A stretch of DNA of 64,000 bases from Pseudopyrenochaeta lycopersici. Its lineage: Eukaryota; Ascomycota; Dothideomycetes; Pleosporales; Pseudopyrenochaetaceae. Under the pieces are notes generated by a model. The model searched no databases, was not told the origin of the DNA, and saw only the letters and a list, made by a program, of their open reading frames with translations. The stretch lies in contig NHZP01000005.1 of the NCBI GenBank assembly GCA_003313425.1, forward strand, positions 1,488,001 through 1,552,000. The letters run 5' to 3'. The number at the start of each line of letters is the position of its first letter. The first letter of the stretch is position 1. This document shows, piece after piece, positions 12,525-24,014 of the stretch. Position numbers and translations under genes: made by a program.

Positions 12525-13635
12525 CCAAGTTGATTCTAGCTTGTCAGTAGCCTGGAATATGTACGATGTTTGTTTGATATTAGATCCATGCATGTGATAT
12601 CTATGACATGTGCCGGTCAGTGAGGTGCTCAGTGATATACAGGCCTGGCTGTGCCCTTACTCAGATTGACATGGCACTATTGTGCCAACAAGGTACTACG
12701 TCGGTCAAAGGCAACACCAAGTTACTCGAAACATCAGGATGGTCTTTCAAATAAGAAAGTATAAGGACAAGTAACAATATATTTCTAAACGCTGAGCCTC
12801 AATCATCCGCTAGAAAAAATTTGCACGCTCAAGGCAGAAGCCGTCCCAAAGCAGGCGACTCAGATGAGACATGGTGGTGGTGGTGTGTGCTGTCCTGTGC
12901 TGGTTAGCGTCGCGGACACGTGCGAGGCTGAACGGTCGTGCATAGACTTGTACAAAGCACATTGGCGGGCTCTCTGACTTGTGCAACTTTTAATACTGGG
13001 TCACACCACAAGACAGCCAAGAATCGAGGGTCTTCATGGCTGCATACAGGTATGCGAGCTTGGTGGAGAGGAGCTTACCTGGCCCATGTCTGAATCGGAG
13101 CGTTTTTCCTTGGTGGTCACTCCACCTTTTTTCTTTGGAGACATGCAACGCACTATGGTCAGACTTGGATCGAGCCATCATTCATGCAATTTAGCCGCTC
13201 TTCGGGCACTGAGTGTGAATCCTGAGGACACTGTCTGATTATTCTTCATGCTGCGTCATCGTGGATAAGTGTACCCCTGCAGTGTGCTATCGATAACAAC
13301 TGACGTCACCCGCTGGCCCTATCGTGACGCCGTTAGACAGAGCAAAGGAGGATATAGGCTCAGCTCTAGATATGGAAGCCGTTGTATCCGTGCCATCTAC
13401 GGCCGTTAGGTGTGCATGTGCCAAGTTTTAAAAGCCCGAAAGCCAAGTTTTGGGACGAGGGAGCGGGGTTGACGAATAGATTTAATCATGGGGTGTGATG
13501 GGTGTGTTCCTGCACCTGTGGTTGGTTTACAGAGGGTATATGGAAGATTGTGGAACGAATCGCGTTGTAGTGATGCCATTCGAAATCATACTCCCTCGAC
13601 ATCCGCGGCGTCGCTGTAATCGTAAAATCTAACAA

Positions 13636-13642
13636 TATAAAA
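13636..13642 (+). promoter_or_regulatory. TATA-like box upstream of the small gene at 13840
   Basis: The string TATAAAA lies about 200 bases before the ATG at 13840, in AT-rich DNA followed by a pyrimidine-rich CACC/CCAC stretch typical of fungal 5' leaders. No experimental support. Confidence 0.35.
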
Positions 13643-13839
13643 GGTACGGGGTGACATTCTACTTACTTACCACCCGTCATCATTCACTGCTCGGTCATCA
13701 TTGGGCCTCCCACCCCGTTCCGAATCCCCCACCCACCCGAGAAGCAACGCAATCACACCACACAAAGCCTCGTCATCATCACTACTCCGGCGCCCGAATC
13801 TCGCACGAGGCGCGTCACCCCTCGTAGAATATATTGAAG

Positions 13840-14146
13840 ATGAATTCCCTCGGTAGCCATGCACCGAACCAGTCTGGACAGAAAGAAGACTACGCCGACA
13901 AGGGACTTGACGCCGCAGAGAAGAAGTTTGGAGGCTCAGCCGGTCAAGACACGAACAAGAATCGCGCTGTTAATGAGAAGATTGTATGTTGGAATTATCT
14001 ATCTTCATTACCCTTTGCTCCTAGTACTAGTCGTACTACAACGTCTACCATACTGCTCATTTACTAATTGAACCCAGACCGATGGCGCACGTAATATGTT
14101 GGAAAAAGCAACCGGAAAGGACGTCCCCGATAAAATCTCAAACTAG
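13840..14146 (+). CDS. Small conserved hydrophilic protein, copy 1
   Basis: A 70-residue protein from two exons, 13840-13983 and 14078-14146, split by a 94-base intron after the codon for Ile48 (NEKI then TDGARNM). Start is the ATG at 13840. It is charged, glycine-rich and without membrane segment or signal. Recognisable blocks are YADKGLDAAEKKFGG and LEKATGKDVPDKISN. Proteins with this pattern are widespread in filamentous ascomycetes and are usually annotated as hypothetical; some are reported as stress-induced, but I cannot assign a function. It is the clear paralogue of the gene at 15303, which has the same exon structure and the same C-terminal TGK-V--KISN block. Confidence 0.85.
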
Positions 14147-15302
14147 CAGTCATGAACAACCTCAAAAGAACCATCACGGATTGAAAGAGAAGCTGCATAC
14201 ACTGAGCGATAAGTGGGCCAAGTGCCGACCATACATCGAGAGGATTAACGGGACGATTGTCCCCTTGGAGCCACAGGGGTTAGGACATGATACGTATCAT
14301 GGGCCAGGGACAAGAGTATGATGAATTTGGGGATGAGCAGGGAAGTGTATGATAGTTGGATGGATAACGACTTTATGATTTGTACAATATGTGTATTAAC
14401 TTGGACATACCTTGTCCGCTACTTGCACAAAGTTGCTTTTTTTTTGCAAGACTATAAAACAAGCAATATAGTTTCAACGGCTTGTCAAATGAGAAATTGG
14501 GCTCCAACCATACCACGAGGCTGTGTTGGCAACTTTATCGTGAAGCTTAAGGAAATGACCATTCTAGCTCAAGAAACAGTCATACTCTTTATCGATAAGC
14601 ATGACGCCAACACTCCCATCTTGACTCTTCTACACCAGCCCAGCACACTCGCAGAGCAGCTGTGAAATATTGCCTTTCAACTCCCTTTGTTTACGCTTCA
14701 CCCCCTATCACCGTTCGCGCCCTCGCACACAATCCCACCGCCTCCCTGGCCATCTCAAGAACGTTAAGCTTCCAAGCGCCCGCAAGCCAAGTCTAACCCT
14801 CAAGGATCTAGATCCTTCGCTGAGCCGAAATGACCCCCGAATCCGGCTAGCGCGACGCCGATCGCAGCTGAGATTGTGACGGGTGCATGCATACCCATCA
14901 GGTGAGAAAGGGCGCGGTGCAAAGTTGGCTTTGGCGAGAAACGCGCCGACTACGGGTACGTGCTGCGCCTCGTTGTGCGTGTGTGGGTAGGGAGGGAGGG
15001 ATAGGAGGGCGGCCCAAATTATTTGGCAAGCCTCGTCCGCAATAGATAAAGAGCGTGCCCTTTCCGCGGACTCCCGGGTCTCACTCCTGCGATCTACATC
15101 CACACACATACACTTCTCGACTCCACATTCCGCCCTAACGCAACGCGAACTGGTACGTAAGTAGCAACTGGTACTCACGCTTCCCTTATTCGAGCGATAA
15201 CATGTATCTCTGTTTTCATGCAAGAGGCTTACGTTTAGTTTTTGGTAGTAGTTCACATAATACAACTCACGCCACCGAGCAAATACATCTATATTCTTCA
15301 AG
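14147..15302. other. Spacer between the two small paralogues
   Basis: No coding gene is supported. A 201-codon minus-strand open frame (14708-15313) overlaps the start of the next gene and has no recognisable domain. The right half should hold the promoter of the 15303 gene. Confidence 0.5.
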
Positions 15303-15635
15303 ATGAGCACCAATCCTCAGGGCACCACTGGCACCGGCGCTGCGGGCGGCCAGGACTATCTCGACAAGGCGTTCCAGACGGGCGCTAAGAAGTTCGGCGG
15401 CGCGCAGGGCCAGAAGATTGCTGGGAACCGCGCCATGAGCGAGAAGATTGTATGTCCTCCCATCTTCCTATAATATTATTGTATCGTAGTGCAGTAGCAT
15501 GCACTGCTACTGTAGCAACCGACGAAGAAACCCACGAGGAGAACACAGTGCTAACCTCCCTCCCAGACCGACGGCATCCGCAAGGCCTTTGAGAAAGTCA
15601 CCGGAAAGAAGGTCAGCTCCAAGATCTCCAACTAA
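15303..15635 (+). CDS. Small conserved hydrophilic protein, copy 2
   Basis: A 71-residue protein from exons 15303-15449 and 15567-15635 with a 117-base intron after Ile49. The splice point falls between EKI and TDG exactly as in the gene at 13840, so the two are a tandem duplicate pair in the same orientation. The N-terminus is Gly/Thr-rich (TGTGAAGGQDYLDKAF), followed by AKKFGGAQGQKIAGNRAMSEKI, then KAFEKVTGKKVSSKISN. Codon use is more GC-rich than in copy 1. No membrane segment or targeting signal is visible. Function is unknown. Start and splice sites are well supported by the paralogue. Confidence 0.87.
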
Positions 15636-16112
15636 GCCTTCCTTCTCTTGTGGCCGTGTGCTCCACGACCACCTCCATGCGTGGCGGTGGGAAGGAGCGG
15701 GTGTGCAAATTGAACGAAAGCTCTTGTTGGCGTCGACTGTAGTATGTTGGGTTTATTGAAGGATGGAGGACTAATAGCACTGCTGGTGAAGCAGTGTGGA
15801 CAATGGCGTGTATGGGTCTTTTATGGCTTGTAGTGACAGACGAAATGATACCCCCTTACCTTGCCTATGACTATCTACCTACCTGCTGCTGCTTTGTCGA
15901 GATGAGTGAGTCACTATGAGTAAGTTGGTATTGGATGTAGACAGTGTATTTGTGGTGTGATGGCGTTGTATGGAGGAAGACGAGTCATGACGAGGTTTGC
16001 AGAATCCCTTGTTGGCTATGTGTGGAGACATCGTCTGATTTAAGCGTTGTCGACTGTGATCTGCAGCATGTACTCCCAATTCGTCACAGCGGCAGACTTA
16101 CATCAACGACAT
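15636..16112. other. Convergent intergenic region
   Basis: Lies between the 3' ends of the small gene (plus strand) and the TIP20 gene (minus strand). Nothing beyond presumed 3' untranslated DNA is seen. Confidence 0.5.
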
Positions 16113-18927
16113 CTATCCCGCCAACTCGACCCTCCGTCTCAACAGCGCCCTCGCTTCGGTCTCGCTCAACAACTCTAGACCCAACTCATCAAGCACATCC
16201 CTTGCACTCGCATTGTCCGCGAAAAGCCTCTTCTCAACCTCCCACAAGCCGAGATCCACATTCCGAACCGTTGTGTCACCACTATTTTCTTTTGGCGGGA
16301 CATGCACCCCATCATCCGCGTCCCCACCGCCACCCCAGGCTTCCCAATCCTCTTCGCCCTCGCCACCGCCGTCTTCCTCGGTAGAGGGAGATAGCGACCT
16401 CGTTGCATGATCCTTGCCACCTTTGACAGGCAGCCCAACGAGTTGAGAGCCCTCGAGACATTTTCGTAGACCCGCTTCAGCTACGCCAGGCCCCACCGCC
16501 TTGTCGACGACACGACATATGGCAGCGAGGTCGGCATGTAACTGTGCTGCGCCTGCCGTCGAGAAACGGTGCCGGCTAAGCACGTTGTCCCAAAGTGTAC
16601 TTGAGATGGTAGCGAGCACGGCTCTGGTGATGCGGCGCAGCGGCGCCGAGGCAAGTGCGCGAGACAAGAAGGTTAGCGAAGTACCCAAGTAAGTCAGAAG
16701 TGGGTCGATCTCCGCGGTTGGGGAGAGGTTGATGGCTGAAGAGCCGCCAAGTGTCGCCCACGGATTGCTGTTGGCAAAAGTAAGTATGATTCAACGCTGC
16801 GGCTTCCGCATTGGAACACGTACATTAGTCGATATGGCCGCAATGCTTCTCGCACATTGTTGTTCAACGTGTCGATGATAATCTTCTCGCTGCGTTCGCG
16901 GAGGCGCGCATACCAATTCGCCGTCTCGTCGAAGAGGGAGCCTCCGTCACTGCCTCCTTCAACCGATTTTGACGTGCGCTCGGCGACGTCTGCAACGCTC
17001 ATAGTACCAATACTATTAGCTTGGCGAGCACGATCTTGCAGGCCTTCCCAAATGTCCAGGAAGAACTGCATCGAGTTAGCGGCTGTCATACGGGATCTAC
17101 CGCATTGTGCATGTCGTGACACCTACCACATCGTCGCTCCAATCCCGCATTGCCCTTTCGAGATAGTCTGCACTGCCAAATGTCTTGCAAAGGCGCTCAA
17201 GTCCTTCGATGCCAAGCAGTTTCTCCTGTTCCTCCTTGGTGACACCACCCATGGCCCTTCCGAGCGACGTGGTCATGGTAAGGTATGCTTCCAGATTGCT
17301 CTGGAGCCTCTCGTGGAGTTTGTCGAAAATGGCAATCTGGATGTCTATCAAAAAGGTGAGTTTCTGAGTGAAGGACGTCAAGGGCCTGTATCGATCTGGA
17401 AGGTAGATCAGTATTGGATAGCAGCGCTTAGCGTAGGGCGAGCGCACCTGTTACGGTTTCGAGTAGGTCGTTGACGCGGATCGCTCCCTTGGTGGGCTTG
17501 GTGGCCTTGGGATCGACACTCTCGTAGTCGAGATCCCCAAAATCGGGAGCTTCAACAATAGTTTGATAGCGGGCCAACGCAACTGCATGCATGTCAGCAC
17601 CCCCGGGTAAACATGGCCTCGGAGGTTTGGAGGGGGGGAAATCGTACAGTCTTTTTCGACCTGCAGCCACCGTCCAAACCAATCACCTTGCACAAGAAAC
17701 TCCCAAGACAAACCTTTCCATCCGTCGATCCCGTAGCCGCCATCGTACCCCCAGGTGTCTCTGATAGTCGTGTCAAAGCTCATTACCTCGTGCATGAGGT
17801 GGCTCAGGAGCTGGGGCTGAGCAGCGACCTTGGGTAGCAGGGAGCCAATCTTGGTTCTCAGCATGGGCAGAAGAGCGGTGATCAAAGCGGACATGGCATC
17901 AATGTAGACAGGGTTAAGCGCCAGGTCGGTGCCGCGGAAGTGTCGGAGTAGGACAGGTTGCACATGGTCACCTACAAAAGCACTGTAGTCGTTCAACAGT
18001 GTGGTAATGTGTGAGAGGAAGTACTCTGGCCTGTCAATGCGGTTCGTAGGCTTGTCACCGTCGAAGTGGTAGCGGAAGCGCATTTCCAGAGGTTGCACCA
18101 GCACCTCGAAGGGGAAGAGCACTGGTGGCAGCTTGACCTTGTGTCCCGAGGCAGTGGTATAGTCGGTGCCTTCCAGTTCGGGCATCTGCAGATCCAATAG
18201 CTTGACAAGTGCGGCGTCCCATTCTTCGCGCAGGTGGGTCGGGATGTTTGCTTTGGGAGAGGGCCAGTGGATCTTCTTCAGGGTGCGGTCGAGATCGGAG
18301 GAGAAGGCGTCGAGGATCTTGGTTCGCAGGGCCTGGGTGATGGTGCTCACATGGTGGAGCAGCTGCGGGGCGGCGCCCTCAGCGTCGTCTTGCAGGGCGA
18401 GCAGGCGGGTGTGGAGAGAGCGCAGCTGCTTGTATGGCGCGAGGGCGGCTTCATTGGACGTCTGGAGCTGGGATTGAGCGTGGTTGCTGAGGCCGAGTCA
18501 GCTGAGCGTAGGCCCGACTGCAGGCCATGTCCTACCTAAGCACATGGACGTCCTGGAGCAGCTCGACGTATCCACTGGCCACGTCCAGGCGGTGCAGCGT
18601 GTCGAGCACGGCTTGGAAGCGGGGGACGGCGTCGTCGCTCGTGTCCGAGGCGACCATGACCATGAGGCGGCGGTCAATGTCGGCCTGGTCGTGTCTGAAG
18701 GCGTCGGCGCGCTGGGTGAGCCCGGCATGGTGGGCATGGGCCGCGTGCTTTGCGTCGTGGAGGTCGCGCTGGGCGGCGTCGAGCTGCTGCTTGAGCAGGC
18801 CGTGCTGGGCGGTGATTGTGCTCAGCAGCGAGTCGAGCGAGTCGACGTCGCCGAGCGTCTGCAGCTTGTCGTCGAGGTAGTCGGCGACGCGCGCCTGGCT
18901 GTCGTCGGGGTCGTTGGCTCCGCCCAT
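16113..18927 (-). CDS. tip20: RINT1/TIP20 family vesicle-tethering protein
   Basis: Subunit of the Dsl1/NRZ tethering complex that captures Golgi-derived COPI vesicles at the ER. Six exons were assembled: 18927-18536, 18486-17648, 17582-17448, 17395-17127, 17065-16824 and 16767-16113. All five introns are 49-65 bases with GT-AG ends, and the frame is kept at every join, giving 843 residues. The N-terminal part is coiled-coil-like (LGDVDSLDSLLSTI, LLKQQLDAAQRDL). The RINT1/TIP20 helical-bundle domain begins about residue 200 and includes PPVLFPFEVLVQPLEMRF, FLVQGDWFGRWLQVEKD, and after splicing WATLGGSSAINLSPTAEIDP. It is transcribed away from nop9 across a 416-base shared upstream region. The family call is firm; the choice of TIP20 as symbol follows the yeast name. 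Confidence 0.9.
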
Positions 18928-19343
18928 GGTGCAAGGCCTCGCCGTTTGGGCTGCAGCGGGCGAGATATATGTGCGGGTAGCACGAGGTGCCTGCGCGCCC
19001 TCCACGCGGTGGCGCTGCCGTGGCGCTTCCGCGGCGCTGCAACGCCGCGCTAGACCATATCGAAAACTCGATCGATCTGCCCATCTGCTCAAGCGAGGCG
19101 TCGGCCTTCGTCAGACCACTTGTGCTTGGGTGAAAACAGCCTTAATGCAGGCTGCTGCCGTGTCGCAAACCTGCCTGAAAGCTCCACGCCCTGCCCGGAC
19201 GGTGGCCGTCCGCACCGAGTATACATTTGCGCACCTGTCCCTCCCCGCCCTGCTGCTGCGACAGTTTTGCTCCCCGCCGGCCCTGCGACGGCCAGCCAAG
19301 AACTTTTTACCTTTCGCTCCGCCTACACCGCCACCACATCACC
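18928..19343. promoter_or_regulatory. Shared divergent promoter region of tip20 and nop9
   Basis: The 416 bases between two divergent start codons must hold both promoters. Pyrimidine-rich leader sequence precedes the nop9 ATG. No specific factor site was identified. Confidence 0.55.
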
Positions 19344-21523
19344 ATGCCCAAAGACCACAAGAAACGTGGTCGCCGCGAGGAGCAGAAGAAGCGGAAGCGC
19401 GACTTGGACGACGACACCGGCTCCAAGCGGCACAAGAAGGACGACGACCACCTCGACGAGCAGCATGTCGCCCTCGACGAAGCCACCGATGGCCCTGCCC
19501 CCGCTCCCCTCACCTTCTATGGCATGCTGGACGAGGACGAGCAGGAGTACTTCAAGCGCGCTGACGAGATGCTCGAGCTGAACCAGTTTGACGACCCCGA
19601 CGCCCGCAATCTCTTCCTCGAGAGCGTGTACAAGGAGGCCGACGGCAAGGAGCTCAAGATTGCCAACAGCCAGTCATGCTCGAGGCTGCTGGAGCGATTG
19701 ATCCTCCTCTCTTCCCCCGACCAGCTGAAGAGCCTGTTCCAGAAGTTCAGTGGGCAGTAAGTGGCCTACATGTGCCTTCCGCGTGTGCCATGCTAACCGG
19801 CCGCAGCTTCCTCAATCTTGTCCAGCACCGATTCGCCTCTCACTGCTGCGAAGCCCTCTTCATCCAGGCTGCCCCCGTCGTCACCCAAGAACTCGCACAA
19901 CCCGAACCCACACACACTCCACCGTCAACTGACCCCGACCAGGTTTTCGTCTCCATGGAAAACCTCTTCCTCTACACCTTGAATGAGCTGGAGGGGCATT
20001 TAGGCTTCCTGATGACGGACCGCTTTGCCTCACACGTGCTACGAGTACTGCTGGTAATCTTCTCTGGCGCTCCGCTGGAAAAGCAGGGCAAGTCGGTCAC
20101 GCAGAGCAAGAGGAAAGAGAAGATCACCATCTCGGGTCTGGACAAGGGCCAAGAAAATGTGTTGGAGAAGAGAACTGTGCCCGACTCATTCCTGGAAGCG
20201 CTGGAAAAAGTCATTAATGATACCGTCTCCGGATTCGAGCCGCACTATCTCCGTTCGCTCTCGACACACCCTCTGGGCAACCCGACTCTACAACTTCTCC
20301 TCAAGCTCGAGCTGTCACATTTCGGAAAGTCACGAGCAAAGGACGAAAAGTCCATAATTCACAGGCTGCTGCCCGACAACCCCATTGCCGCAGGAACAGA
20401 AAGCGCCTCGTTCATCAACGGACTTGTCTACGAGCCCCTTGGATCTCGGCTGCTGGAAACAATCATCGAGAACGCGCCCGGGAAACTGTTCAAGACCATC
20501 TATGGAGAGTTTTTCAAGGAGCGGATGGGCAGTCTGGCACGCAACGAAATTGCCAGTTACGTTGCAGGCAAGATCCTCGAGCGGCTCGGCAAAGACGACC
20601 TCGAGGATGCGATGCGCCAGATTGTGGATCAAATTCCAAACTTGGTTGACCGGAGCCGAACGGCCATCATCAGGACGCTCATCGAACGCTGCATAGCTCG
20701 GGACGTCGATACCTCGCCAATCAAAGCACAACTCGAGATTGCCTACGGTGGCTCTAACGGGTTCGAGGTAACGCGCATTTTAAAGCTCAGCGAAGAAGAC
20801 GCCAAGCCGAACGCCAAACAGGAGCACTCGCCAGAGAAGGTTCATGGCTCGCTTCTGGCGCAGACCATTATGTCTGTGAACGGACCGCTAGGTAACCTCG
20901 TCTTCGACTCTCTCGCCAAACTGTCACCAGAGCTTTCGGTTCAACTTGCCCGCGACCCTACCGCATCACGGACACTTCAAGCGGCACTGACTTCACAGAA
21001 TGCCTCGGTCATCTTTCGCCGAAAGATGATCCAGCAATTCTATGGCAAGGTAGGTGAGCTCGCCCTGGATCCCGCTGCGTCCCGCGTTATCGATGCTGTG
21101 TGGGACGGCACTCACGGCCTAGCCTTTATACGAGAGCGTGTCGCCGAAGAGCTCGCCGAGAACGAAAACTCGCTACGCGAATCTTACGTTGGCCGCGCAG
21201 TCTGGCGAAACTGGCGTATGGACCTCTACAAACGCAAGAGGAACGACTGGGTTAAGCAGTCACGTTATACAGCAGGCAACGACGGTTTCCAATCCTTTCC
21301 CGAAAACAAGGACGATTCGTCACTGCCCAACGGTCTACACAATCATAGATCGGGCAAGCACATGACAGCCATCGAGCTCGCCCGGCAGAAACACGCCGCC
21401 GCCAAAGCCGCGCAGGCAAAGACGGGCAATAAAAAGGACAGGAAAGATAGACGTGTTGGGTCTAGCAGTACAAGTAGCGGGAGTAGCAAAGGCAAAGAAA
21501 AGGCTGGCCTTGTGGCGCAATAA
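19344..21523 (+). CDS. nop9: Nucleolar protein NOP9 (Pumilio-like repeats)
   Basis: RNA-binding protein of the small-subunit processome that is needed for ITS1 cleavage and 18S rRNA maturation in the nucleolus. Two exons, 19344-19756 and 19807-21523, are joined over a 50-base intron; the junction gives [22 protein letters not shown]-type Puf repeat sequence. The product is 709 residues, close to the usual size of fungal Nop9. The N-terminus is strongly basic (KKRGRREEQKKRKRD), a likely nuclear/nucleolar signal. Puf-like helical repeats run from about residue 90 to 600 (SCSRLLERLI, RFASHVLRVLL, GSRLLETIIENAP, SRTLQAAL). The C-terminus is again Lys-rich. There is no sign of disruption. Confidence 0.93.
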
Positions 21524-21878
21524 TGGGCGTTCATTGTGTGTAAGATTTTCATATGTTCGGCATAGAAAAGGAGTCTCGGTGGATCTCGGGTCATCGGCGG
21601 GCATTTCTTCAATTCGTTCGATCGAGATACCTTTAGTGCATTCACATGAGAAACTTTGCCTGGATGGGCTATTGAGAAGCCAAGTGAACAAATAAACTGT
21701 ACATGTATGACGTGGTACTAGCGCAGCTTTCCTGTGCTTAGGTCGATCCTTCGTCCACTACCGTATGGTCGTTGCATGCACCGTCGCTCCTTTTCTTCCT
21801 TTGACACCTGCGTCGGAGGGCCCTCCGTGACTCACCGAAAGTCCTCAGATCACGCATACCCACAATCATCGTGCAACA
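21524..21878. other. Intergenic between nop9 and the PLP decarboxylase
   Basis: A 355-base spacer between co-directional genes, which should contain the nop9 3' end and the promoter of the next gene. No further structure was recognised. Confidence 0.5.
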
Positions 21879-23691
21879 ATGACTGTCCCAAACGGCCACA
21901 GCATCACCGAGCCTCCACTCACTCGCGCTGCCGAAGTTAAAGATGTAAGTTTGTATATTCATTGGTCGGAATGTATTTCCGGTGCGTTACCACTGCGTCC
22001 TTTTCCAGCCAACGCCGTCCCCACGATCCCCAGATCTCGCGGCTATTACTCGGTGCAATTAATGCGGGCGTCCAGCATCGGAGCTAGAACGTACTAACTG
22101 CTTCCACAGCTACTCACCGCCATCACAAACCTTATCGTCCCGTTTGTAGACGCCGCGGATCACGATGCGGACACCAAGCACACGGGGCGTGGCCTGAACG
22201 TTGCAGGCGGGGGCCCGAGGTCGACCCTTGTGGAGCTTCATCCGCCGAAGAAGTTGGAGAGCCTGCTGACTAAGGAGTTGGAGATTGGAGATGCAGGGGG
22301 GAGAGAGGGGCTGCTGAGTGTTGTCGAGAGCGTGCTCAAGTATAGTGTGAATACATGGGATCAGGGGTTTTTGGACAAGTTGTATGCGAGTACGAATGCG
22401 GTATGTATAGATGAATATACTGAAAGGGAAATGGTCGATGCTGACATTGCGTAGGTGGGATTGGTTAGCGAGCTTCTTCTCGCAGCGCTGAATACAAATG
22501 TATGTTTCTTGTTGATTATTCTACCTGGTGCAAACATGGCTCATAATTCAATAGGCACACGTCTACCAAGTCTCGCCCGTTCTGACGCTCATCGAAAAGA
22601 AGACTACAAAATACCTTGCGTCCCTTTTCGATCTACCGCCTAGCACATCAGGTGGTATCTCCCAACCAGGCGGCTCAGCGTCAAACAGCACAGCCATCGT
22701 CGTCGCCAGAAACACTCTCTATCCTGAAACCAAGGCAGAAGGCAATGGCTCCTGCAAGTTCACAGTCTTCACATCCGAACATGGCCACTACTCTGTCGAA
22801 AAAGCCGCAAACCTCTTCGGCCTCGGATCCAAGAACGTCATCTCCATCCCCGTCGACGCCGCGGGCCAGATCATTCCCAGCGAATTCGAGCGCCTGGTCA
22901 CAGAAAGCAAAGCCCGCGGCGAAACACCCCTTCTCCTCAACGCCACGGCCGGAACTACCGTCCATGGCTCCTTCGACCCGTACACCCCGCTCGCAGCCAT
23001 CTGCCGCAAACACAACCTCTGGTTCCACATCGACGGCTCCTGGGGCGGCTCCGTAGTCTTCAACCCCTCGTACCGCGCCACTCGCTTATCCGGAGCACAC
23101 CTCGCGGACAGTATAACGATTAACCCGCACAAAATGCTCGGCGTACCAGTGACATGTTCCTTCCTTCTCGGCCGGGACATGAATACTTTCTACAAAGCCC
23201 TCACGCTCCCGGCCGGCTACCTGTTCCACAACGCGCCCGGTACAAGCGTCGACGACTTTTACGATCTTGCTGACCTAACACCCCAGTGCGGGCGCCGTGC
23301 TGATAGCTTCAAGCTCTTCCTCGCGCTGCAATATTATGGCACGCAACACTTCTCTGACCTGGTAGCCAGGGGCTATGAAAGTGCAGAGTACCTGTTAGCA
23401 GCTTTGAAGGCGAATGGAAATTTCCTCACAATTAGTCCAGAGCCGTTGCCCTGTCTGCAGGTATGCTTCTACTATGCTAAGGAAGGGCAGCTGGGTGAAG
23501 ACAGTGAGGTGAATGGCAAGATCACAGCGGATATTGCGCGGAGGCTGATTAGCCGGGGATTTATGATTGATTTCGCGCCGGGGGAGAAGGGCAAGTTCTT
23601 TAGGGTGGTTGTAAATGGGAATACGCGTAAGGGTACGTTAGATGGGTTAGTCAAGGCGCTGGAGGATTCAGCTGCGGAGTTGGGATACTGA
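21879..23691 (+). CDS. Group II pyridoxal-phosphate decarboxylase (glutamate/cysteine sulfinate decarboxylase type)
   Basis: PLP enzyme that decarboxylates an amino acid, probably glutamate, cysteine sulfinate or aspartate. Four exons are used: 21879-21944, 22110-22400, 22455-22499 and 22555-23691, all in phase 0, giving 512 residues. The third exon is only 45 bases. Active-site features are visible: the Schiff-base lysine Lys327 in INPHKMLGVP, the cofactor-nitrogen aspartate Asp294 in HIDGSWGG, and the ring-stacking histidine His212 in EHGHYS. The protein is cytosolic by composition. It resembles the animal CSAD/GADL1 branch more than the calmodulin-binding plant GAD type, since no C-terminal Trp-Lys calmodulin segment is present. 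The substrate cannot be decided from this sequence alone. Confidence 0.9.
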
Positions 23692-24014
23692 GCGACGCAT
23701 AAAGAAACTAGAAAAGAAAACACGATACACGATAGACTTCAACAGCCTAGATATAGAAACAAGCAATAGCTAGAAACCATGCATTCATTCATTTGAGATT
23801 GGATATTTATACTACATAATGCGTGCATGTCGTAAGATGCATACCTTCATGATCCATGATGGCGCCAGAAATGCCTTGCACTCGCTTACGCAGCTCTCAG
23901 CTACTGGAACGCATAATGTGATGCAGAAAGTGATAGCAGACCTTGCTGCTTTGCATGGAAAATAACCCCCCGGTAGCAGATGGCCAACCCGTTGCCCGAC
24001 GCCGTCGAGCGATA
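23692..24014. other. Convergent intergenic region
   Basis: A 323-base stretch between the 3' ends of the PLP decarboxylase and the GH17 gene. AT-rich 3' untranslated DNA is the only expected content. Confidence 0.5.

Larger units (their letters stand above)
12058..13839. other. Intergenic with a tandem duplication
   Basis: No gene is recognised. The left part is the presumed lst7 3' region and includes a 46-base tandem duplication listed separately. The right part holds a TATA-like promoter for the small gene at 13840. Confidence 0.45.

Noticed and set aside
14708..15313. A 201-codon minus-strand open frame between the small paralogues
   Set aside because: No domain, and it runs into the start of the supported gene at 15303.
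18484..19053. Long plus-strand open frames over the start of tip20
   Set aside because: They are antisense shadows of the GC-rich first exon of tip20.
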